Shown piece after piece: positions 7,543 through 16,009 of a stretch of 53,095 bases of DNA (the stretch's first letter is position 1; each line of letters starts with the position of its first letter). The translations under genes and the position numbers were made by a program. Source of the stretch: a virus; IMG/VR virus record IMGVR_UViG_3300027608_000043, positions 1-53,095 of that record; one strand, 5' to 3'. The notes beneath the pieces were generated by a model. The model was not told where the DNA came from, searched no databases, and saw nothing but the letters and a program-made list of their open reading frames with translations.

Positions 7543-9286
7543 AACTCATCTCCTTTTGTAATGCTTCTAAGGTGCGATACAGATAAGGTGTAAGGTCAAG
7601 ACGTGGGTCCGCAGCCATCGGTAAATCTGGTGACTGCGGGTGAGGGGTCTGCATCATGCCCCCCACTAATTTTGCAAAAGCTGAGTAAGCACCTTGCAAT
7701 TCGTTGACCATCCTGAACGGGAACCCCGATAACATCGCGGCCCGCTCCTCATCCGTTTTTGACGGGAAGAGGTACTTCAGTGCTTCAATACTATCAACAC
7801 CTAATTCTTGGAGGTTACGTACCACGATAGAATTATTTAAAATATCTTGTGTAGAGTCTTCGTAAACAGGACCTAACCAACGCCAAAGCATGGTCAGATC
7901 CCCGTCTGGTATTAGGCCAATTACTCCTGTAGGTATATGTTGAGTCTCCACACATGCCTTCATTATTTGTTTAATCTTTTCTTCAAATCCTTTTAAACCT
8001 TCTTCGTATAAATCAATTTCTTCCTTAGATGCGTTCTCTGTTGGCTCAACTGGTTTTTCAATTCCTGTGGCAGCAGCTAAGGTATCACGGAATAAACGCT
8101 CTTCTTGATAAATGATTAACTCTAAACACCTACAAATGCCATATGTATAAATAGCATTTGCTTTTTTCTTAGATGTTGCTGATACACGACCGAATAATGA
8201 CTTATATTCTGTTGCTGTGATACCAGCGGAGATAGAAAGGTCGTCTACACCCCCTAGAGCTGTTCGTATTTCTTCTCGATACTGACGTGCAAAGTTATTT
8301 TGGTCCCCAGTGATAGCATCTGGGACAATATAGCCAACACGGTCGTTAGGTTCCAGGTTGGCAATCACCCTAGGTACCCTAATTTGCCCATCCATACCCC
8401 TAGAGAGTGGATCAGACTTAAATCTTGATTGACTCAAGGCTCCTAATCCAGTAAAACCGGAGTTTGCTGCAATAGAAGGACGTTGAACTGTAGAATCTGA
8501 CCCAGCTTCCATCAAATCTGTCTTAGGTCTTGATGAGAGAAGGGTTGGATTACCAAAGAACTGTACATTCTTACGCATGGTGCGTACCATTTCGTCATGC
8601 GTGACAATATGATTAGCTAATGCATCAAATTCACCTACTCCTTCGTTAGAAAAACCCTTGGGACTATTGAAAATTTCTACGCAGGGAATGAATCCAAGTG
8701 TATTTTTGAATGTTTGAGTACGCCCTGGGACATTATAACTAGGTAAGTCAAAGGACATCTCTCCTTCACTATGTGTTTCTTCAATTACCTTGTCTTTGAT
8801 TGATAATTTGATGTATCGCTTGGCTCCTTGTGGCCCAGTAATCGCATTACCTGAGATATTAGTGACGTTGATACCATCGCTAAAGCCTGTTCCCTGCCTT
8901 ACTTTATAGCTATAGATAATAATTACTTCTTCTAGCTCACCATTAATGCCGTAGTAAGAACGATATTCATGTTGACGGAAAAAGTAAAGTCGGTAATTAG
9001 ACTCAGTAGGTCTGATATAAAACAAACCTTGTCCATCACACAGGAAATACTCCCAGATTGAATCTAGGCGTGTATCCATCCTGTTGTATTTGAGTACCCT
9101 ATCGACAAAATCTTTGCGTTGATTACCAAAATTATCTTGAGAAGGAAAAAATTCTACCCCTTGGCGGATACCAAAGAGTTTCATTTGGGCTACGTGGGAC
9201 GCAACAATGCCTGTGTCAATATTTGCTCCGCCGTCTTTCTCAAGATAGGAATCAACAATTTCTTTTAGGCGAGAGTTAGCGTCCAC
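6998..9286 (-). CDS. Portal protein
   Basis: This 762-residue protein is the likely dodecameric portal through which DNA is packaged and ejected. Residues 1-560 form the core, with portal-like elements: NRMDTRLDSIWEYFLCDGQGLFYI near 70-95, a central region that handles DNA contacts, and a long helical part (TEYKSLFGRVSATSKKKANA). Residues about 582-762 are a Pro/Gly/Ser/Gln-rich tail that shares its DNA with the N-terminus of the next gene in another frame. GTG is used as start and no clear Shine-Dalgarno is visible. The gene lies downstream of TerL and upstream of the capsid gene. Assignment rests on size, order and general sequence character. Confidence 0.8.
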   Translation of the reverse strand: MDANSRLKEIVDSYLEKDGGANIDTGIVASHVAQMKLFGIRQGVEFFPSQDNFGNQRKDFVDRVLKYNRMDTRLDSIWEYFLCDGQGLFYIRPTESNYRLYFFRQHEYRSYYGINGELEEVIIIYSYKVRQGTGFSDGINVTNISGNAITGPQGAKRYIKLSIKDKVIEETHSEGEMSFDLPSYNVPGRTQTFKNTLGFIPCVEIFNSPKGFSNEGVGEFDALANHIVTHDEMVRTMRKNVQFFGNPTLLSSRPKTDLMEAGSDSTVQRPSIAANSGFTGLGALSQSRFKSDPLSRGMDGQIRVPRVIANLEPNDRVGYIVPDAITGDQNNFARQYREEIRTALGGVDDLSISAGITATEYKSLFGRVSATSKKKANAIYTYGICRCLELIIYQEERLFRDTLAAATGIEKPVEPTENASKEEIDLYEEGLKGFEEKIKQIMKACVETQHIPTGVIGLIPDGDLTMLWRWLGPVYEDSTQDILNNSIVVRNLQELGVDSIEALKYLFPSKTDEERAAMLSGFPFRMVNELQGAYSAFAKLVGGMMQTPHPQSPDLPMAADPRLDLTPYLYRTLEALQKEMSYAGRYRPIDPTDEPSTNSSSTKQLRGSTSASSSGTELPGTDQLPGGYQLPPSGATSTYQLPIKPYSVRPPIPTGGTPEQPMGIGVQQGGGSAERTSPIPVPGSTLGSDANIRPGQLRSDVQRPTYAQLGDADLVSQPGILNQLFPNLLQSLIGGRSGLPGPEQRKPPGDRRVRGRSTSRPK

Positions 9287-9389
9287 AGATTAGTTATTAG
9301 AGTTTGGTTTTGTAAATCTTAGCATCTTTATTAAAGATTTGCTTGCCTAGCGTCGAAGGTATTTAATAATTCTTGAAACGGATTCATTA

Positions 9390-9875
9390 CTAATAATTTC
9401 CTAGATTTCTTCCATAATTTTCAAGCCCTCTTCTATCTTTTTCTCTCTGGCTGTTTTGCATATTTTGTTCTTGCAGTGATTCAAGTAAACTAGCAAATCC
9501 TGTCATATTACCTGGGACTTCTCCTAGCATCCCACCAACGTTACCTATATCCTGTCCTCCTGGAGAAGCCTGAGCTAGCAAAATGTTAGGATTAGGTCCA
9601 AAGGGAGTTCCAGCTTGTGGCATTAACCTTTCATCGTAATACACAGGAGGTTTGCCTGATCCAGAAGGAGGTGATAACAACGGATGTCGTCTAAGATGAT
9701 TACCTTCAAAATCAGGATAAAGTGGATAATTTGAATCAGGCCGCTCATCATATGGTTGCATTCCTTTTTTATTAAAAAATTTTAAAAGCGGATTAACTCC
9801 ACCTAAATTACGAACCCCCGCAATATTACCTATTTCTGAACCGTAAAACCCACTATCTTGTTGTTTGGGGTACAT
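9390..9875 (-). CDS. Hypothetical virion-region protein (161 aa)
   Basis: This soluble protein is rich in Gly, Pro and Asn (IGNIAGVRNLGGVNPLLKFF; HPLLSPPSGSGKPPVYYDERLMPQAGTPFG). Its C-terminus is a charged helix (LLESLQEQNMQNSQREKDRRGLENYG, given here in part). It has no recognised domain. It lies between the AbrB-like gene and the portal in the same direction, so a minor head or assembly role is plausible but unproven. Confidence 0.65.
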   Translation of the reverse strand: MYPKQQDSGFYGSEIGNIAGVRNLGGVNPLLKFFNKKGMQPYDERPDSNYPLYPDFEGNHLRRHPLLSPPSGSGKPPVYYDERLMPQAGTPFGPNPNILLAQASPGGQDIGNVGGMLGEVPGNMTGFASLLESLQEQNMQNSQREKDRRGLENYGRNLGNY

Positions 9876-9908
9876 TTATCTATTTATTATTGTTTATATT
9901 CTATCAAC

Positions 9909-10091
9909 CTATTCTTCTATTGCTTCATATCCTGTTGGATCATTAAGTTTTGATAAAATTACACCCTGACCCTTTAGTTTCCATTCTAAAATATCTCCTT
10001 CTGTCCAGCCAAGAGCTTCTACTATTTCAGTGGGAAATTCAATAAAATAATCTCCGTTACTGTCTTCTTGAATTTCAAGGGTGTAATTCAT
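9909..10091 (-). CDS. SpoVT/AbrB (MazE-like) small DNA-binding protein
   Basis: The 60-residue product (from MNYTLEIQED) fits the swapped-hairpin AbrB fold. A first strand (YTLEIQEDSNGDYFIEFP) is followed by the signature PTEIVEALGWTEGDILEW and a last strand (GVILSKL). Such proteins dimerise and bind DNA as transition-state regulators or antitoxins. I chose the ATG at 10091, 4 nt after the preceding gene, over an upstream TTG at 10109 that would overlap that gene. No toxin partner is adjacent. It may regulate phage or host promoters; the target is unknown. Confidence 0.7.
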   Translation of the reverse strand: MNYTLEIQEDSNGDYFIEFPTEIVEALGWTEGDILEWKLKGQGVILSKLNDPTGYEAIEE

Positions 10092-10095
10092 CTGG

Positions 10096-10371
10096 TTATA
10101 GCTTTTCAATTAGTTTATCAAGCTTAATATTAATCTGTTTGAAATTATCTTGCATCTGTTGCATCTCTCTCAAGAAATCTACCTTAAGTACATATTCGAT
10201 TGGCAGACGGTGGTGCATGGAGTTCAGGTTGGCATCAGTGTTGTCCATTCGTTTTTCCACACGAAGGATACGTTCGTGAAAGCGGCCTAACAATTTATTC
10301 GTCACCCACCCAACACCAGTGACAGCTGGTACCGAAAAGCCAATAATAACCAGCAAGAGATCGGGTCCCAA
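10096..10371 (-). CDS. Holin-like membrane/coiled-coil protein (91 aa)
   Basis: An N-terminal hydrophobic segment (residues 4-25, LLLVIIGFSVPAVTGVGWVT) is followed by a basic turn and a long heptad-patterned coiled coil (ILRVEKRMDNTDANLN; LREMQQMQDNFKQINIKLDKL). This one-span plus coiled-coil layout is common in phage holin-like or accessory lysis proteins and in some virion tethering proteins. The start is TTG. It lies right after TerL in the leftward operon. No endolysin is adjacent, so the lysis assignment is tentative. Confidence 0.6.
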   Translation of the reverse strand: MGPDLLLVIIGFSVPAVTGVGWVTNKLLGRFHERILRVEKRMDNTDANLNSMHHRLPIEYVLKVDFLREMQQMQDNFKQINIKLDKLIEKL

Positions 10372-10407
10372 TGCGTCAGCCTGTTCTTTCTGCTACTATT
10401 CTAAGGT

Positions 10408-13071
10408 CTAGTAATCAAATTGGAGCTTTCCTTTTTTGGCCAATCCATTTACTAGCCATACCAACGCATCCACACAATCATCATGACTACTCACGCCGAA
10501 GTTTGTGAGTTCCTCGAAGAGATTAGTGAAGTTCCGAAAACGATTAAAGATTATTTTTCGTTCTTCAAACATGCCTATAATCCCCCTAAACCGCGCCAGC
10601 TTATCTGCACGGAATCCCTTGACGGGGTGCCAGATCAAGTTGTTCAAACCTTCGTCATTAAGGCAAATCCTCTTAAAATCGGCTTCGAGAGAAGCTTGAT
10701 ATTGGACGGCTTCTGACCAGATATCACAAGTAGAGAAGGTTGGGAAGTAGTTCCCATTGTCATCTTTTCCTATGATCGACCAATCATTAAGCAATTCTTT
10801 CATTTCATCTAGCTTTTCTAGGTTGCCCATGGCCCGTATCCTGCGGTAATCAATGATATGAATACGATCATCAATACGTCCACCCAGGACCATTACGGTG
10901 TAGTCATTCTTTTCTTTAATTCCAGCAGATAAATCTACCCCTATACCAAGTGTATCAAATTCTGTTGCTATCTCCGCCTTTACTATCAGCTCTGGTGCCA
11001 GGGATAGCTCACCTTGTCTGACAATCTGATTCATGTATTGAAAAGAGAATGCAACAGGTGCTTGTCTTTTCTTTTCTTTTAAGTAATCCAGTGACCACAT
11101 TTCAGGCCAATAAGAAATCTCATCTCCTGTTTTAGGATCTGTTTGGATAGCAGACAACACAATTTGTTGCCAGTTATTTTGTTCATTAAAAGTAGTGGCG
11201 TGTATATCATCATGTCTGAATCTGGTACCCAAACATATTGCTCTCCCTCCTTCAAACATAGTTGGTGAGATAACCGCATTCCAGTTATCTTGCATTGCTT
11301 TACGTATATCAGGATTAGCTATATCTGTCGCTGATTTTATACAGTCATCAATTAAACATAAATGACTACGTTTAGATGTAACAGAGCCTTTTAATCCAGC
11401 TGCACAAAGAGTAAACATCTCATCACCGATATTATCAATACCGGCAAATTTATGATCAATGGACCAATATTCATTACTTGTTACGTTCTTTAATAGACGG
11501 ACTGCCGGGAATACTTCTTGATATTTACGGCTTTCTATAATACGTTTAATTGCTGCTGATTTAGGACGTGCAATTTCAACTGTATAAGAAAGATAAAGAA
11601 TTTGTAAAGGTAGCTTAGCTGTGGTATGTACACCAATAGCCCATGCAGTAAACAAACCTAAGGTCGTTGACTTTGCTGAATTGTGACTAACAATATAATC
11701 TTTAGTTAAGAAAGTATGACAGTTGTCGGCTACTTCAATACAACGTACTTTTTCTGTTGTTGATGGGCAAATATTTTTAATGCTGCGGCAAGGAAGATAC
11801 TTGGTGCAAGGAGAATATCTTTGGGCTTTACGGTGTAAGTGAAAAGGTTTAATGCTATCTGGTAATTTGATACCTAAGGTAACTGATGGTGTTGTCGTAC
11901 GTACGCGCTCTTGATGTTTGTTTAGGTATGTATTCAGTTGTGACGCACGTTGTGTTGCTATCCCTCCAAGGGATTGAACTAGCTCTGTTACATCTCTAAC
12001 AAGAGCTGTAGATGTTGTACAAAAAGACACCCCTCCTGTAGATGCAACAGTACCATCTGTGTCTAGCAACCCTTGTAGCAAGGCTTCTCGATCAGGTATC
12101 GATGCTATCAAATAAGACTTAGGAATAAACTTATCAATTGATGTTTTACCATAGACCCCAAGTGTTTTTAGGATCTCTCGCACAATACTTGGTTTTCCTC
12201 CAGCAAGAACCCCTTTAACATGTGAGATATTATATCCATATTTTGCTACTTTTTTAAAACGATAATCTTCTGGTAATCCTAGGGCACAACGTTCAACAAT
12301 CTCTGGATCTGCACTACATAAAGAAAGGTTATTAGAACTAAGAGAACCATCACCAAGTAATGCTCCTAATAAATATGGATCAAGAGGAAGTTCTGTTGCT
12401 GGATATTCAACTGGTTGTGTGACAGGAATCTGATAACGAGGATAACCTCTACTGTCTAACCAAGGTGTTTCTCCTGGTTCACAAGTAGCAGTAACTCTTT
12501 GGGTCAATGCTCCAGGGCGACCATTCCCTTTAATCCCTACTGTTTTTTGTGTACGTATTTCATTAAGTGTCATGCTGCGCCAATCTCCTTTTCCGTCTGT
12601 TCCCATTCGTCGCACCTTCCATAGGTGTTGATCGTCACAACGAACAGAAGAACCATCAGTAAAGACGACTTCCCATGTAAGTGATTCTTCGTAATCTGAA
12701 ATACCTACTACTTCAGTTAATTGCCCGTGTTCAGAAAAGACAATATCACCAACTTGTAGTTCCCCTATAGGTACCCATCCATTAGGAGTAGCTACCGGTG
12801 TAGATACAGCTAATGGCCCACGGGGACCAAGTAGATCAATATTCGGACCGGCTATATTTTTTAAACAGACACTATCCTCACCTGTTACAAAGTGTCCGTG
12901 CCAATCCTTGTGGTGGGAGGCTGGAGGTTTATTAGCAACATATTCACAAAAGAAACTAAAATCTTCTCTAGCTTTTTTTACTGCTTCTTGGTTATCAGAT
13001 GGTTTAACTGTGTAGTTTTTTGCAGCCGCCCTTGCGTTGCGTCGATACGCAAGATGTAAATATGAGGGCAT
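10408..13071 (-). CDS. terL: Terminase large subunit (TerL) with intein
   Basis: This is the ATP-driven DNA packaging motor and headful nuclease. The 887-residue precursor splices to about 508 residues. N-extein 1-85 ends in GPRG; C-extein 465-887 begins SAKSTT, so ligation rebuilds the P-loop GPRGSAKST. Walker B is LCLIDDC in the C-extein. The RuvC-like nuclease half shows GIGVDLSAG with its catalytic Asp and the late HDDCVDALVW motif. No Shine-Dalgarno is evident. Upstream lie three small basic proteins and a possible small terminase; the portal follows further downstream, the usual order. The intein sits within the most conserved catalytic loop, so the gene is inactive until splicing. Confidence 0.95.
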   Translation of the reverse strand: MPSYLHLAYRRNARAAAKNYTVKPSDNQEAVKKAREDFSFFCEYVANKPPASHHKDWHGHFVTGEDSVCLKNIAGPNIDLLGPRGPLAVSTPVATPNGWVPIGELQVGDIVFSEHGQLTEVVGISDYEESLTWEVVFTDGSSVRCDDQHLWKVRRMGTDGKGDWRSMTLNEIRTQKTVGIKGNGRPGALTQRVTATCEPGETPWLDSRGYPRYQIPVTQPVEYPATELPLDPYLLGALLGDGSLSSNNLSLCSADPEIVERCALGLPEDYRFKKVAKYGYNISHVKGVLAGGKPSIVREILKTLGVYGKTSIDKFIPKSYLIASIPDREALLQGLLDTDGTVASTGGVSFCTTSTALVRDVTELVQSLGGIATQRASQLNTYLNKHQERVRTTTPSVTLGIKLPDSIKPFHLHRKAQRYSPCTKYLPCRSIKNICPSTTEKVRCIEVADNCHTFLTKDYIVSHNSAKSTTLGLFTAWAIGVHTTAKLPLQILYLSYTVEIARPKSAAIKRIIESRKYQEVFPAVRLLKNVTSNEYWSIDHKFAGIDNIGDEMFTLCAAGLKGSVTSKRSHLCLIDDCIKSATDIANPDIRKAMQDNWNAVISPTMFEGGRAICLGTRFRHDDIHATTFNEQNNWQQIVLSAIQTDPKTGDEISYWPEMWSLDYLKEKKRQAPVAFSFQYMNQIVRQGELSLAPELIVKAEIATEFDTLGIGVDLSAGIKEKNDYTVMVLGGRIDDRIHIIDYRRIRAMGNLEKLDEMKELLNDWSIIGKDDNGNYFPTFSTCDIWSEAVQYQASLEADFKRICLNDEGLNNLIWHPVKGFRADKLARFRGIIGMFEERKIIFNRFRNFTNLFEELTNFGVSSHDDCVDALVWLVNGLAKKGKLQFDY
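11680..12816 (-). other. TerL intein, class 3-like, with LAGLIDADG endonuclease
   Basis: The insert of 379 residues starts with Pro (PLAVSTPVATPNGW), not Cys or Ser, and ends DYIVSHN before Ser+1. Block B reads DDQHLW, with Trp two residues after the His (W66). Block F reads VRCIEV (C359). The residue before HN is Ser (S377). This matches the W-C-T set of class 3 inteins, where the block F Cys makes the first nucleophilic attack, with Ser in place of Thr. Two DOD motifs, LLGALLGDG (149-157) and LLQGLLDTDG (246-255), indicate a LAGLIDADG homing endonuclease. Confidence 0.9.
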
Positions 13072-13100
13072 GCCAAGAAACTAACTAGATCAAATATAGC

Positions 13101-13253
13101 CTAAGATTTAGATTTTTGTTCTTTATATTTACGAGCTTTATCTAAAGCAGCCTTACGTTTTTCTTTGTCTGTCATATTAGAGCCGTCTTCTTTTTTCGCC
13201 TCTTTATTCTTGAATATCTCAAGAACTTCAGGAGGCATTGATTTTTTAGCCAT
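13101..13253 (-). CDS. Small highly charged protein (50 aa)
   Basis: From the ATG at 13253 the product is MAKKSMPPEVLEIFKNKE followed by a Lys/Glu-rich helix ending KYKEQKSKS. The frame is open further upstream, but that part overlaps the previous gene, and this ATG lies 4 nt after its stop with AGG just before it. It has no recognised domain. It is one of a run of tiny basic proteins immediately upstream of TerL and may bind DNA or the terminase; this is inference. Confidence 0.6.
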   Translation of the reverse strand: MAKKSMPPEVLEIFKNKEAKKEDGSNMTDKEKRKAALDKARKYKEQKSKS

Positions 13254-13257
13254 CCTA

Positions 13258-13629
13258 TTAACGCATCTGTCTTTGTGAACGAGCTGCCATTTGAGCACGT
13301 TGCATTATTTCCTGAGCTTCTTCATCTGTATAGCGAGTAGATCTACCTGGTCCCATGGAGATACCGCCTTTAGCAGGCATATTCAATGGAGCAATAGGAT
13401 TAGCTGCTTCTACATTAGATCTGTTCTCAAGACCGCTATAACGATTGTTGGCTTGCATGTCACTATAATCTGGTTCTAAGCCAGGGCGAAAATCAGCATT
13501 TACTGGGGATCTTTGAGCATTTGTTATTTGCTCTTCTCTTTGTTTACGCATCATGGCTTCCATCATGGTTCGCTTTCCTGCATCAGCAGTTCTGCCTTCC
13601 ATGCCTGGTAACCCGCTATTGGCTCCCAT
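13258..13629 (-). CDS. Hypothetical small protein (123 aa)
   Basis: This hydrophilic protein has many Met, Asn, Arg and Gln residues. It starts MGANSGLPGMEGRTADAG, carries a helix MMEAMMRKQREEQIT, and ends in another charged helix DEEAQEIMQRAQMAARSQ. It has no recognised domain and is probably partly disordered. It sits between two other small basic proteins in the operon leading to TerL, with 7-nt and 4-nt gaps. Confidence 0.6.
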   Translation of the reverse strand: MGANSGLPGMEGRTADAGKRTMMEAMMRKQREEQITNAQRSPVNADFRPGLEPDYSDMQANNRYSGLENRSNVEAANPIAPLNMPAKGGISMGPGRSTRYTDEEAQEIMQRAQMAARSQRQMR

Positions 13630-13636
13630 GAGTACC

Positions 13637-13822
13637 TTATTTACCCTTTAGGGCACGTAAGCGATCCATCTTAGTCTTCATATCCTCTTTCTTGTCCACA
13701 GGCTTTGCAGCGCCTTTAGCACCAGGCTTACCGCCCTTGGGTGGATTAGGCGGGATAGCCTTCTTGCCACCTTTCATTTCTTCTTTCCCTTTAGGGGGTA
13801 CTTTGCCAGTCATGTCATTCAC
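13637..13822 (-). CDS. Lys/Pro/Gly-rich small protein (61 aa)
   Basis: This is an extremely basic, low-complexity sequence: KGKEEMKGGKKAIPPNPPKG and GAKGAAKPVDKKEDMKTK. It is likely disordered and able to bind nucleic acid. There is no domain. It is translated between the possible small terminase and the 123-aa gene. Comparable tails occur in virion or DNA-condensing proteins, but its function is unknown. Confidence 0.55.
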   Translation of the reverse strand: MNDMTGKVPPKGKEEMKGGKKAIPPNPPKGGKPGAKGAAKPVDKKEDMKTKMDRLRALKGK

Positions 13823-13848
13823 TTAAGTAATAAATTTATTTTAGTACA

Positions 13849-14370
13849 TTATTCTTCTAATTGCATTCTTGCCCATACACTCATTGCTGCTTCTTTTAAA
13901 GGACCTTCTATTGGGTCATCTTTAAATATAAAAGCTAATTCACGTATGGCACGGTCTGCCCCTGCCATCAACAAGCCTTTCCTATCTTTATTAGTAGTAA
14001 ACTGCTCTACTTGATTGATGGTACCACGGAGCTCTTTTTCCATTGCTGCAATACGTGCTACCCCTGCTTCTCTCTTTACACCCATATTTTCAATATCATC
14101 GCGTAACAAACGGATGTCATCTTTCATGTAGCCAATTTCATCCAATAGTATCTGCCTGTGGTCAGGTTTCTGATACTTTTCTTTTATCCACTCTTCACAT
14201 GCAGTGATACTACCTAGGTAACCAAGGAAACGAGCATACAGAAAACACTCAATTGTTGAATAGTTTTCAGCACAAAAAGAACAGAATGACTCGTGGGTGC
14301 CAGGATCTAAACCTTCTGCCCACGCATCAAAGACTTCAGTATTTGTAAGCTCCACGGGCCTGGGCAGCAT
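13849..14370 (-). CDS. Possible terminase small subunit (about 173 aa)
   Basis: The product is mainly helical. It has an N-terminal part with a Cys cluster (ESFCSFCAENYSTIEC), a helix-turn-helix-sized region, a long coiled coil (YMKDDIRLLRDDIENMG; VARIAAMEKELRGTINQVEQ) and an acidic C-terminus. That layout and the location upstream of TerL resemble small terminases that bind packaging sites. The frame is open up to 14532, but that part overlaps the convincing 84-aa gene. I therefore place the start at the ATG at 14370 (MLPRPVELTNTEVFDAW), a GTG at 14358 being the alternative. The assignment is tentative. Confidence 0.5.
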   Translation of the reverse strand: MLPRPVELTNTEVFDAWAEGLDPGTHESFCSFCAENYSTIECFLYARFLGYLGSITACEEWIKEKYQKPDHRQILLDEIGYMKDDIRLLRDDIENMGVKREAGVARIAAMEKELRGTINQVEQFTTNKDRKGLLMAGADRAIRELAFIFKDDPIEGPLKEAAMSVWARMQLEE

Positions 14371-14590
14371 CCCTGGCTTCGTCGCTTTCACTGAACTCTT
14401 GTTTCTGTTTAGTTCCTGCACGTTCTTCTGCAGCTTGCTTTCCAATAGTTTCTCTTGCTTGTTCACCAGTATCTTTGTATTTCTGTTTGGCAAATTCATA
14501 CGCAACGCCCGCAGCTTTACGATATTGCTCAAGATCTTTATCTGAGAATAAATCGTCGCTATACGTAGTTGCGGAAACAGGGTCTGCCAC
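14336..14590 (-). CDS. Hypothetical small acidic/basic helical protein (84 aa)
   Basis: It starts at GTG 14590 (MADPVSATTYSDDLFSDKDL) and continues as a highly charged amphipathic sequence (YEFAKQKYKDTGEQARETIG; AAEERAGTKQKQEF). It ends RGAYKY. It follows the 97-aa gene by 7 nt and overlaps the start of the next gene by about 35 nt. The competing frame over 14371-14532 looks like non-coding shadow, while this one has normal protein composition. Function unknown. Confidence 0.55.
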   Translation of the reverse strand: MADPVSATTYSDDLFSDKDLEQYRKAAGVAYEFAKQKYKDTGEQARETIGKQAAEERAGTKQKQEFSESDEARDAAQARGAYKY

Positions 14591-14597
14591 GGTTCAA

Positions 14598-14891
14598 TTA
14601 AAAATTAGACATCATTTGAGCAAGACCTTGACTATAGATGTCGCCCCTTCTAGCACGGTTGGCTTGTTCTGCCTGCCTCATTTTAGAACCTTCTAACTTA
14701 CCAAGAAGGGTTTCAAATTGAGACAAGTCTTGTTCAGGCGCAAATGTTGCATCAGCAAGTGTTTTTTTTGCTAGTTGTCCTTGTTCTGCAGTATATTCCC
14801 CTCGTGTTACAGCGTCTGTAATAGCGTTTACTTGCCTTGAATATTCGTTATAATCCTCTGCTTTACCTGTGCGGGCCCAGTTTTTTGCCAT
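14598..14891 (-). CDS. Hypothetical helical protein (97 aa)
   Basis: This fully helical, hydrophilic protein (RTGKAEDYNEYSRQVNAITD; TLADATFAPEQDLSQFETLL) ends RGDIYSQGLAQMMSNF. It has no membrane segment and no named domain. It lies in the leftward operon between the 45-aa and 84-aa genes. It may be an assembly factor, but I see nothing that specifies a role. Confidence 0.6.
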   Translation of the reverse strand: MAKNWARTGKAEDYNEYSRQVNAITDAVTRGEYTAEQGQLAKKTLADATFAPEQDLSQFETLLGKLEGSKMRQAEQANRARRGDIYSQGLAQMMSNF

Positions 14892-14956
14892 TTGTTTGTT
14901 TTGTTAACTAAATTAATTATAGCAAGTTAATCTTAAAAATAGCCAGTGTGCTTTAT

Positions 14957-15094
14957 TTAAAAGGGTTGCCTAGAATCCTGTCTTTCTTTTAAAGTTTTTA
15001 GCAGGTCTTTAAATCTATTCACATCAAATTCTGTTTTGTTTTGTTCTTGTTCAAAGTCTTGTTCTTTATCTGTTTCCTGGTTAAAATCTTCCAT
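14957..15094 (-). CDS. Small acidic helical protein (45 aa)
   Basis: This small gene has its ATG overlapping the stop of the preceding 301-aa gene as TAATG at 15094, indicating translational coupling. The product starts MEDFNQETDKEQDFEQEQNK, then a basic helix RFKDLLKTLKERQDSRQPF. It fills most of the gap between two genes and has good codon structure. Function unknown. Confidence 0.6.
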   Translation of the reverse strand: MEDFNQETDKEQDFEQEQNKTEFDVNRFKDLLKTLKERQDSRQPF

Positions 15095-15999
15095 TATGAA
15101 AAGTTAAACGCCCCTACTAATCCTTGCATTAAATTCTGGCTTCCTTGTTCTCTGGTAAGTCTAGACTTACTTTCATTCTGTTGTTTGTCCAATTCCATTG
15201 AAATAGATCCCTCCAAGGATTTTAAACCTGAATTATATATAAAACTTTCATAGCTACTAAGCTGTGATTTTGTTAGTTCAAGATCTTCTGGAGAACCCTC
15301 TGTTATAAAATCAGGAGCTGTGATCCCTGTTTTTGTACTTATATCTTTTGATAACGTTGGTCCTTTACCGATATTTAATTTATATTTACCTGTTCTCCAA
15401 CCAGCTCCTCTTGGATCGTCTATTGTTGTTAATATAGGTCCGCCGTAACGCGCCTCCATTTCAGCTTGGAAGGCATTTGCAGGAATACTTTTCTTGTATT
15501 CATCTTTAGATTCTAGCGCTGCTTTAATATCATAATTTGGATCAATACTTAATTTTCCTGTTAGAGGATCTATATAATCCTTTAACTCTTCTTCTGTAGG
15601 AGCACGATTGTAAACATTTTGAAAAAGAGATCTGACTTTTTGTTCTTTTCGTTTAGGTTCATATACAATTGCCTCAGCATCTAATGCTTTATAATCGTCT
15701 TGTAATGTAGCTCTAGATAATCCATGTGCATGATAATAATCGTCAAGTGCTTGTTTTCCTAACTTAAGACTAGTATATCCAGTTTTATATTCGCTTAGTA
15801 GATTTGCTAATTTAGCAGGACGCCCTGCTTCGCCTGATTCTTTCAGTTCTTTCTTCTCTAGTGCATCAGCTTCTTTTTTTGCCTTGATCTCACTATCTGC
15901 GCGATCAAGAATACTTTGTTGAAAATTCCATGCGTCTCTTCTGTCATTAGCCGCGTTTTGTGCGGATAGGTTCATTAAATATACAGATAGAAAATCCAT
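15094..15999 (-). CDS. Hypothetical virion-region protein (301 aa)
   Basis: A strong AGGAGG precedes the ATG by 7 nt. The N-terminal part is helical (VYLMNLSAQNAANDRRDAWN; long charged coiled-coil stretch near residues 30-55). The middle region has PLTGKLSIDPNYD and ARYGGPILTTIDDPRGAGW, and the C-terminus is Gln/Ser-rich. It is preceded by the 168-aa gene in the same operon. It has no family I recognise. Position and coiled-coil content are compatible with an internal virion or tail-associated protein. Confidence 0.7.
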   Translation of the reverse strand: MDFLSVYLMNLSAQNAANDRRDAWNFQQSILDRADSEIKAKKEADALEKKELKESGEAGRPAKLANLLSEYKTGYTSLKLGKQALDDYYHAHGLSRATLQDDYKALDAEAIVYEPKRKEQKVRSLFQNVYNRAPTEEELKDYIDPLTGKLSIDPNYDIKAALESKDEYKKSIPANAFQAEMEARYGGPILTTIDDPRGAGWRTGKYKLNIGKGPTLSKDISTKTGITAPDFITEGSPEDLELTKSQLSSYESFIYNSGLKSLEGSISMELDKQQNESKSRLTREQGSQNLMQGLVGAFNFS

Positions 16000-16009
16000 A
16001 AGTTACCTC

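Noticed and set aside
9290-9389. 18-residue frame (MNPFQELLNTFDARQANL) and a 7-bp AT hairpin in the gap before the portal
   Set aside because: The frame is too short and has no further support; the hairpin lacks a T-tract.
10483-10716. Plus-strand frames across the TerL gene
   Set aside because: They lie entirely within terL on the opposite strand and have shadow composition; the TerL motifs are unambiguous.
14371-14532. N-terminal extension of the possible small terminase
   Set aside because: This part overlaps the 84-aa gene in another frame; its sequence is low-quality and the 84-aa frame reads as a normal protein.
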